DNA from: Cyclonatronum proteinivorum
GTDB lineage: Bacteria > Bacteroidota > Rhodothermia > Balneolales > Cyclonatronaceae
NCBI RefSeq assembly: GCF_003353065.1
Contig: NZ_CP027806.1
Location: 3,802,501-3,866,500 of the forward strand
Direction of reading: 5' to 3'
Length of the DNA stretch: 64,000 bases
In this document: one piece after another, positions 58,115 through 64,000 of the stretch
Numbering within the stretch: the first letter of the stretch is position 1
How the letters are laid out: each line of letters begins with the position of its first letter
The notes under the pieces: model-generated
The model's database searches: none
What the model was told of the DNA's origin: nothing
Seen by the model: the letters and a program-made list of their open reading frames with translations, nothing else
Translations under genes and position numbers: made by a program

Positions 58115-58275
58115 AAGTCGGGCATGCCCGGAAACTCGGGTACTGCGAAAAAAAGCAACGCCTTCATCTTTGATTTGGGGACTCAGAAGCTGCCGCGAAA
58201 GACCGTGATGTTCTCTGAGTTTTCCCCAAAATAAAAAAAGCCTGAATCCGGAAATCACGGGGCTCAGGATGATAC
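58115..58275 (+). repeat. Dispersed structured element, copy 2
   Basis: Has the same 20-base core as copy 1 (58196-58215). Outer arms tttgggg (58174-58180) pair with ccccaaa (58224-58230) and ctcag (58182-58186) pairs with ctgag (58215-58219). A later cctga/tcagg hairpin replaces the cccgg/ccggg hairpin of copy 1. The arms differ from copy 1 but keep pairing. Confidence 0.65.
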
Positions 58276-58332
58276 TGCCGGATTCATCTCCCCGCGCAGC
58301 GCAGCGCAACGTGCTGGCGTACGGAACATCCG

Positions 58333-58385
58333 AAAAAAAGAAAGCCCGTCGGAAGACCTTTGTTGCAAGGATTCCGGCGGGCTTT
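58333..58385 (-). terminator. Rho-independent terminator of the Omp28-like operon
   Basis: aaagcccgtcgga (58341-58353) pairs with tccggcgggcttt (58373-58385) apart from one G-U pair; the loop carries a small cctt/aagg stem. On the minus strand a T-rich run (58333-58340) follows. Confidence 0.78.
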
Positions 58386-58452
58386 AGCGGGTTGCGTTTT
58401 CAGGAAGCCTGACTACAGCTTCCTGATTCAGCTTTATGCTATACTGCTGGTA

Positions 58453-60105
58453 TTACTTCACGAGGGTCATTAGTCGGGTGAAGCTTTGTCCGGCCGTTTC
58501 GAGGCGGTAGATGTAGGTACCGCTTGACAGGGCCGCAGCGTCGAAGCTGAGGGTGTGTGTGCCTGCGCTGTAGGTTCCGTCAGCCAGAACTGCTACCCGG
58601 CGGCCTTCCAGTGTGAATACGCTGAGATTTATCTCAGCTGTTTCGGGCAGCTCGAAGGAGATGTTGGTGACCGGGTTGAACGGGTTGGGGTAGTTCTGAT
58701 TGAGTGATATTACGCGCGGCAAATCCGTCTCTGGTCCGGTAGAGGTCGGGGTTGGGGTACTGAAGGTGAAAGCCTCGGACCATACGCCTGACCCGCCAAT
58801 GTTTACCCCACGAACGCGCCAGTAGTAGGTTGTGGCTTCTTCGAGCCCTGATATGGTTGTGTTCAGCTGCGTGATGCCTGTACGGCTCACGACCGGATTG
58901 CTGAATGCGCTGTTTTCGGCAACTTCCACATCGTAGCTTGCAGCTGACTCAACCGCTGCCCATTGCAGGGTGATAAACTGCGAGGTAACTTCTGTGCCGT
59001 TGGAAGGCTGCAGGAGGGTAGGTTCTGTAGCCGGGGCAGCCATGATGGTCGTAAATGATGAAACGGAGGACCAGTCGCCAACAAGACCTTCATTGCTGTT
59101 GATGCCGCGCACACGCCAGAAATAGGTTGTTTCCGGAACGAGCTCTGATACCACTACAGAGGTGCCGCTGAGTCCGTCGAATTCAACTGCGTTGTTCTGG
59201 AAATCCTGTGAAGCGGAGACCTGAATATCGTAGGTTGTTGCGGCAGAGGCAGCCGACCAGGAGAACGAAAGGTCAGTGAAGGAGACGTTTTCCGCATCAT
59301 TAGCGGGCTCCATCAGGGTGGGTACGCCAACGACGAGCTCGCTAAGCACGGGAACCATAGCAGATTGCAGAACGGCACGGCTTGGGCTGTTGGTTGTTGG
59401 CTGTACAAATGCGACAACCTTGAGGTTATCAGTATCCCAGCTCTCGTTCAGATCGTGGTTGTACGAGACAGTCACTGTTTGACCTGCTGTGAGCTCAACG
59501 GGCACGCCCACGGCACCGTTAATCATATCACGATGTACAAAATCCTGGTTTGTGGAGCCGTTAGGTCCGTTGTAGGCAATGTTGCGCTCAACAATAGCCA
59601 ATCGCAGGGAGAGTCCCTGAGCGGGCCAGTCCGCACCGGGGAGGCGGGTCATGTTTACCGTAACATCAACACTACCGTTGTTCAGAACCGCTACCATACT
59701 CATATCCATAGGTGCCGCAACGGATACGCGATTCTGAATGGCGTTCCGCCAGCTTGTCCATGTGCTGCCAAGCGGCGTACCGTCAACCACCCCGGTTGGG
59801 GCGGCATTCGCACCGTAAAAGGAAACACGCGGGTTTACAGGGGTTGGATTCTGATGATAGAAAATACAACCACTGCCGGGCCACCAAACGGGATACTTGA
59901 TCACACTTACGCGGTCAGCGTGTTCGAAATTACTAAGCCAGTTGTCAAAACCTACCGCGGCAGGTAAACAGGGCGGACAGGTTGTTGAGGTAAAAATCTC
60001 GACCATTACATGACGGTTGTCATTGGCCTGAGCCTGCTGCGACAGTACAGCTGTAAAAAACAGCGTAAGGGCAGCAACAATCAGAATTGTAGAGAGCTTC
60101 TTCAT
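58453..60105 (-). CDS. Omp28-like surface protein with FnIII domains and T9SS sorting tail
   Basis: A 550-residue exported protein. A signal peptide covers residues 1-27. The first 260 residues resemble Omp28-related proteins and include a thioredoxin-like C43-P-P-C46 motif in EIFTSTTCPPCLPAAVGFDNW. Two fibronectin type III repeats follow, each with a Y-F/Y-W-R-V-R-G strand (about 275-355 and 365-445). The last 80 residues are a type A sorting domain (NYPNPFNPVTNISFELP, then SAGTHTLSFDAAALSSGTYIYRL), so the type IX system should export it to the cell surface. It is the last gene of a three-gene run. Confidence 0.87.
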   Translation of the reverse strand: MKKLSTILIVAALTLFFTAVLSQQAQANDNRHVMVEIFTSTTCPPCLPAAVGFDNWLSNFEHADRVSVIKYPVWWPGSGCIFYHQNPTPVNPRVSFYGANAAPTGVVDGTPLGSTWTSWRNAIQNRVSVAAPMDMSMVAVLNNGSVDVTVNMTRLPGADWPAQGLSLRLAIVERNIAYNGPNGSTNQDFVHRDMINGAVGVPVELTAGQTVTVSYNHDLNESWDTDNLKVVAFVQPTTNSPSRAVLQSAMVPVLSELVVGVPTLMEPANDAENVSFTDLSFSWSAASAATTYDIQVSASQDFQNNAVEFDGLSGTSVVVSELVPETTYFWRVRGINSNEGLVGDWSSVSSFTTIMAAPATEPTLLQPSNGTEVTSQFITLQWAAVESAASYDVEVAENSAFSNPVVSRTGITQLNTTISGLEEATTYYWRVRGVNIGGSGVWSEAFTFSTPTPTSTGPETDLPRVISLNQNYPNPFNPVTNISFELPETAEINLSVFTLEGRRVAVLADGTYSAGTHTLSFDAAALSSGTYIYRLETAGQSFTRLMTLVK

Positions 60106-60211
60106 AGGATTGCTGTGGTTTGTTGTTAGGGAGATGGTACCGCAGGGGCGACAGCACCGCAGGTGAACATAAGGAAAGGTTGTTTGGAGGCAGGATAATC
60201 TTAAGATAAAA

Positions 60212-61864
60212 TCAGAATGAGCTGATCAGGCTGAGCCGCATGCCCGTGAAAGCGTTGACGAAGCGGCACACACCGTTGGTGCATACGAAACCGCCTCGCT
60301 CTCTGCCGTAACTTGCCATCACCGTGTGGGTGTTGCCAATGCGCCAGGAGCCCTCGGCCGTGTACCAGAATTTTTCTCCGCTGGGATCGAATTCGCTGGT
60401 GGTTGTTTCAATCCGGCCCCCGAAAGAGAAATCAGGGGAACGCGCAATCTGCAGGGAGAGCATTTGGCTGTAGTAGTCGCTGTCGTCGCCATATTGCGTG
60501 TCGCGCACGAACTGATGCTCAGAAATTACTTTCACACTCCATCGCGGCGAAAAGGCATACTGCGCGTCGATTGCGAAGGTGTTGGCGAATACCCGCTGAC
60601 TGAATTCCGGAGCGAGTGCCTGATAAAACAAGCGGTTGCGGTGATTATAGGCGACCTTCACATACGACATAAAATCCGGGAAGAGGTATTCGATGTGTCC
60701 GTAGTATTCCCAGTAAGGATCACGGGCATCGGCGCGGCCCGGCAGCCAGGTCGGACCTTCTTCTTTTTTGAAGAATTCAAAATCTTCTTCATCCCACAGC
60801 CAGCTGTTGTGCAGCGAAGCCATCGCAATACTGCTGTTTAGGGTGATGTTGTAGGTTGGGGAATAAAAGGCTTCGAGGAAAAAGCCTACTTCATCTTCAA
60901 AATTAACAAGGTGCGGGTCGCGCGTCATCAGACTGTAGGAGTGTTCTTTGTGCGCAATGGGCGGACTTTGAAACGGGCTCATGCGGGTATTGCGAAGCGG
61001 GTCGCCGGCACGCGCAAACGGATCAACCTCATCATACCTGTAGTTCTTGTATTCAAAGGTAACGCCATAGCCGGGTCCGCTATGATTTACCGCAGCGTAA
61101 AAACCTCCACCGGTTGTGCTTGTGGTATCGGCAAAATCAATGAGCCGGAGGGTTCTGTAGTTGTAGCCCGCTGTCACCCGTGCGAAGGGGAACCTGAAGC
61201 TGACGTACCCTTCGGGTATAAAAATTTCTGCCTGATCAGGTTCTTCAGAAAACAGGGACGGCATAGTACCATCAGCATAGGTATAAGATCCGCCTATGCG
61301 AAGCCGCTGCTGCGGACGAAGCTCAAGCGCTGCAGAGCGGAGCCGGTAGTTTTCCTCCCGGATACCACCGGGATCGTCGAAGGTGAGATGTTCAAGGTAG
61401 TTGATAGTACCCGCGAGTGCTTTCACCCGAAACAAGTCGTGTTCGTAAGTGGCGCGTATCCCGTCGAGGCTGGTATCATACCGGATTACGCGGTCTTCGA
61501 AAAGATTCAGCGACATACCGCGGTTGTGGAGTGCGAATAAATCGCCGATTCGCACATCGAGGCCATCCCGCTGATAACCTATGAAACGGCGCCTGATACC
61601 AGAGAAATCGGGTCCGTATTCTGCCGGATCGCTTAGTTCAAGCCGAAAGCCGATGATCACATTATCCGCTAAAATGCGCACATCCGTGAAGTTCTCTAAG
61701 TATTCCTTTTCGGCTTTGTCCATACCGAGGTTCTGGACTTCTTCGCCGAAACCGTAATTGACGATATTATTTACCGAGACCTGAACCTGCTGTGCCTGCG
61801 TAAAGGTAACTGTGTAAAGTGTAATGAGAAGTACAGAGCAAATGACCCGCCGTAACTGATTCAT
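60212..61864 (-). CDS. DUF6029-like beta-barrel outer membrane protein
   Basis: A protein of about 550 residues starting at MNQLRRVICS (61864); an in-frame ATG at 61906 adds 14 residues before the signal peptide and is less likely. After a signal peptide (VLLITLYTVTFTQA) come alternating amphipathic strands to the end, finishing in a terminal phenylalanine (LSLISSF), which is typical of outer membrane barrels. It resembles the DUF6029 group. Its N-terminal strand reads NIVNYGFGEEVQNLG. It lies between the TlpA-like and Omp28-like genes. Confidence 0.72.
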   Translation of the reverse strand: MNQLRRVICSVLLITLYTVTFTQAQQVQVSVNNIVNYGFGEEVQNLGMDKAEKEYLENFTDVRILADNVIIGFRLELSDPAEYGPDFSGIRRRFIGYQRDGLDVRIGDLFALHNRGMSLNLFEDRVIRYDTSLDGIRATYEHDLFRVKALAGTINYLEHLTFDDPGGIREENYRLRSAALELRPQQRLRIGGSYTYADGTMPSLFSEEPDQAEIFIPEGYVSFRFPFARVTAGYNYRTLRLIDFADTTSTTGGGFYAAVNHSGPGYGVTFEYKNYRYDEVDPFARAGDPLRNTRMSPFQSPPIAHKEHSYSLMTRDPHLVNFEDEVGFFLEAFYSPTYNITLNSSIAMASLHNSWLWDEEDFEFFKKEEGPTWLPGRADARDPYWEYYGHIEYLFPDFMSYVKVAYNHRNRLFYQALAPEFSQRVFANTFAIDAQYAFSPRWSVKVISEHQFVRDTQYGDDSDYYSQMLSLQIARSPDFSFGGRIETTTSEFDPSGEKFWYTAEGSWRIGNTHTVMASYGRERGGFVCTNGVCRFVNAFTGMRLSLISSF

Positions 61865-61966
61865 CAATAAAGGTGATAATCTTTGAAAGTGAAATGAGAA
61901 AAGCACCCCGCCCCTGAAGCATGCAGGGGCAGCTTTTTGTAAAGTGCCGTTTGGAGTGGATGGATG

Positions 61967-62512
61967 TTACTCAGCCGCTATAAGCTGCTGAACCAGGTCT
62001 TCGATTTTGCGCTCGTCACCGGGCAGGAATCCGGAATCAACCTGAACAATGGTGCCATCCTGCGCTACCATAAGCGCATAGGGCAGGCTTCTGCCGTTGA
62101 GACGCTCGAACACCTGCGCGCTCGGATCGAGCAAAAGTGGCATGTCGTAGCGCTGACTCCGCCAGTACGACTCAACCCGCGACAGGCTGTTTGGGGTATC
62201 TGTATTGATGACAAGAAGGGTGAAGCCTGCTTCACGGTAGGCATCCCAAATCGGCCTGAGGGTACGCAGTTTGTGCAGACACGGCTGACACCACATGGCA
62301 AAGAAACTGATGTAAACCGGACCTTTATCCAAATACTGCTGTAAACTATGGCGATTACCATCAAGATCTTCCAAGGTAAAGTTTACAATTGTATCAGACT
62401 GTGCATACACCTGTTGCGAAGGAGCCGTAATGGCAAGCAGGCAAACCGTACAAGCCACTAAAAATAAACTGTATAATAGATTGATTTTATTGGTTTTGCT
62501 TACCTGTTCCAT
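61967..62512 (-). CDS. TlpA-like thiol-disulfide oxidoreductase
   Basis: A 181-residue thioredoxin-fold protein. A signal peptide (about 11-37) sends it to the periplasm. The active site is C75-Q-P-C78 in FAMWCQPCLHKLRTL, followed by LPYALMVAQDGTIV with the conserved cis-proline region. TlpA/ResA-type proteins reduce disulfides during cytochrome c or protein maturation. It heads the run that continues with the DUF6029-like and Omp28-like genes. Confidence 0.9.
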   Translation of the reverse strand: MEQVSKTNKINLLYSLFLVACTVCLLAITAPSQQVYAQSDTIVNFTLEDLDGNRHSLQQYLDKGPVYISFFAMWCQPCLHKLRTLRPIWDAYREAGFTLLVINTDTPNSLSRVESYWRSQRYDMPLLLDPSAQVFERLNGRSLPYALMVAQDGTIVQVDSGFLPGDERKIEDLVQQLIAAE

Positions 62513-62803
62513 GTATTGAGAAATTTTCTAAAAGGGTTGGTAGGAATCATAAATCACGTATTCAATGAATTAACAACTTCATTTAATTAAATCCAAACCC
62601 TTTAAAGGCTTATCCGCATCCTTCTGCTTACATTCTTTGGCGTCATCTCTTTCAGGGCTTTAAAAGCGGTTTTTATATTTTTCCTGATGTCGCAATGGTG
62701 ACTGCCCGGCCTGCCCGATATGTAAAAACGGCGAACGATTTCCGGCATCATATTTATTGAGATGAGCTGAGCCATCCAACCTTTGATTCTAATTGCCCGC
62801 CCC

Positions 62804-63142
62804 ATGCAAACGCAGCAACTGCTTAACCGTCCGATTTTTTTTCTGGAACCCGCCCTCATTTTTCATCTTATGGACGCCAATGCCGTCATTCGTCTGAGCC
62901 CGGGAAGCAGCGAAGATACCCCAAAAGCGGAAATGCTGCCCGAGAAGACCAAAGCGGGTGAATCCTGCGCATCTTATGATCAGGACGGCATCCGTATTTA
63001 TGTATCTGAAAAGCTAAAACTGCCCCCGGCTGCGCAGGTTTCCATCATGCTTAAAAAAGGATGGTTCAGCAAATCTGCCGAAGCCCGCATCGTACCCCGT
63101 CAGCGGGCAACCGGATTTATGGGAACAAAAGTAAGCACCTGA
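62804..63142 (+). CDS. Small hypothetical protein
   Basis: A 112-residue reading frame starting MQTQQLLNRPIFFLE (an ATG at 62783 adds seven residues). I do not recognise it. It contains GIRIYVSEKLKLPPAAQVSIMLKKGWF, seen as a likely beta-alpha unit, and a basic tail. Codon choice resembles neighbouring genes, which favours this strand over the shorter opposite frame at 62602-62859. It lies between the TlpA-like gene and the histidine kinase. Confidence 0.5.
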   Translation: MQTQQLLNRPIFFLEPALIFHLMDANAVIRLSPGSSEDTPKAEMLPEKTKAGESCASYDQDGIRIYVSEKLKLPPAAQVSIMLKKGWFSKSAEARIVPRQRATGFMGTKVST

Positions 63143-63214
63143 TTCCGGAAAGATAAAGCTGTTAGGTTTTGACCGGTTCTGATCATTGCCTGAAACTATA
63201 AAGCTGATCGTTTC

Positions 63215-64000
63215 TTATTTCTTGTATGCGGGCAAATGAATGATGAATTCGGCGCCGCCACCCATGCGGTCTCTTACGCTAATGGTTCCGCTGTGCTTTT
63301 GGATGATACTACGGGTAATGGCGAGTCCAATGCCCAGCCCGAATTCTCCGCCCGCAGTTTTGGTCGTGAAGCTGGAGTCAAAAATTTTTGCTTTGAGGTT
63401 GTCGGGCACGCCGGGACCGTCATCAGCGATCGTAACCCAGACCATATCACCGGCAGCGGTACCGCAGTTGATGTAGAGTTTACCGGTGTCTTCCATCGCA
63501 TCACAGGCATTGATAATGATGTTGGTCCACACCTGATTGAGCTCGCCGACATAACAGCGCACCATCGGGATCTCCGGCAGGTTGACCGTCACATCCACAT
63601 CGCGCAGACGGTTGCCAATAATCATGAGGGTTTCCTGAATACCAAGGCGGATATCCGCAACTTCGGGCTCGGCACGAGAGTCCCGGCTGTAGCTTTTCAG
63701 GCTCTTGACCAAATGTCCGATTCTGCCGGTCGATAGCTTGATACTTCCCAGAAAAACCCCGGCCTGATGGCTGTCCAGCAGCAGGCGGAGCGAGAGTGGT
63801 TTTTCGCTGTTATTGGCATAAGGCTCAATTTTTTCGAGCATTTCATTGCTAAGCTCGGCCATATCACGGACAACAGAGCGGCTGAGGTGCGGATATTTTT
63901 TCTGTATTTCCCGCATTTTGTTGCGCTGATCACCGGTGGACTGCATCTCGCGGGCAAGGCCGGCTTCCAGGAAAGCGCGGACGAGGCCGGTATCGGGCAG
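63215..64000 (-). CDS. Sensor histidine kinase, partial at window edge
   Basis: The frame continues through the right edge: upstream of an internal ATG at 63946 the codons read LPDTGLVRAFLEAGLARE and stay open to 64000. The ATP-binding domain is intact, with the N box NQVWTNIIINACDAM, G1 ADDGPGVPD, the TTKTAGGEFGLGIGLAI region and the C-terminal GGGAEFIIHLP. The helix VKSLKSYSR resembles the dimerisation region of kinases that carry a cyclic-nucleotide-binding (Crp-like) N-terminus. The phospho-accepting histidine is not visible and should lie beyond the window. Confidence 0.85.
   Translation of the reverse strand: MPDTGLVRAFLEAGLAREMQSTGDQRNKMREIQKKYPHLSRSVVRDMAELSNEMLEKIEPYANNSEKPLSLRLLLDSHQAGVFLGSIKLSTGRIGHLVKSLKSYSRDSRAEPEVADIRLGIQETLMIIGNRLRDVDVTVNLPEIPMVRCYVGELNQVWTNIIINACDAMEDTGKLYINCGTAAGDMVWVTIADDGPGVPDNLKAKIFDSSFTTKTAGGEFGLGIGLAITRSIIQKHSGTISVRDRMGGGAEFIIHLPAYKK

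Larger units (their letters stand above)
57934..58452. other. Convergent intergenic region with structured repeat and terminator
   Basis: There is no gene. It holds copy 2 of the dispersed structured element (about 58115-58275) and the terminator of the Omp28-like operon at 58333-58385. Confidence 0.6.

Noticed and set aside
62602-62859. Small minus-strand frame overlapping the hypothetical gene at 62804
   Set aside because: It is shorter, cysteine- and arginine-rich as shadow frames are, and overlaps a frame with more normal composition. The case is not settled.

Overview
The window reads as a chromosomal segment from a marine or halophilic member of the Bacteroidota/Rhodothermota/Balneolota assemblage, most like Balneolota. 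The evidence is a type IX secretion (T9SS) type A sorting tail on a surface protein, a fused CcoNO cytochrome cbb3 subunit with a one-heme CcoP, an alternative complex III (ACIII) operon joined to a caa3 oxidase as in Rhodothermus marinus, menaquinone-type UbiE, and mostly weak Shine-Dalgarno sites. The taxon is inferred from gene content, not measured.

Layout. 1-552: repeat-rich DNA. 553-10120: acyl-ACP thioesterase, then an Rrf2 regulator heading a cbb3 oxidase cluster (ccoI, ccoS, ccoNO, ccoQ, ccoP, ccoG, ccoH/fixH) closed by a terminator. 10573-15065: yicC-gmk-rpoZ-coaBC housekeeping run, a small membrane-anchored protein and a lipase. 15336-22238 (minus strand): surE, panB, fabZ, ubiE, an unknown lipoprotein/membrane protein pair, comF and a flippase. 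22677-33103 (plus): RodZ-like protein, ligA, STAS protein, sodium/solute symporter, PgpH-type HD phosphodiesterase, Xer recombinase, mtnA. 33544-37944: HD hydrolase, YrdC/Sua5-like protein, UPF0173 hydrolase, then divergent heme O and heme A synthases. 37945-38648: IS256-family remnant. 38649-51248 (minus): one respiratory superoperon, actABCDEF, a small unknown gene, SCO, coxBAC and subunit IV. 51731-56263: RND efflux pump. 56590-57933: M23 peptidase lipoprotein. 58453-62512 (minus): a thioredoxin/outer-membrane trio (TlpA-like, DUF6029-like barrel, Omp28/T9SS protein). The right edge cuts a histidine kinase.

Functionally the window encodes two complete routes for electrons to oxygen. One is the cbb3 oxidase, under a predicted Fe-S Rrf2 sensor. 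The other is ACIII (quinol to cytochrome c) feeding an A2-type caa3 oxidase whose heme A (CtaB, CtaA) and CuA (SCO) maturation genes are adjacent; UbiE supplies menaquinone. No bc1 complex is encoded here.

Non-coding structure is unusually rich: two dispersed repeat families in convergent intergenic gaps (one with a conserved 20-nt core and apparently covarying stems), a MITE-like hairpin, a 21-bp perfect palindrome, a factor-independent terminator almost touching the ubiE start codon, and paired dyads upstream of the Rrf2 gene. No rRNA, tRNA or CRISPR array was recognised.
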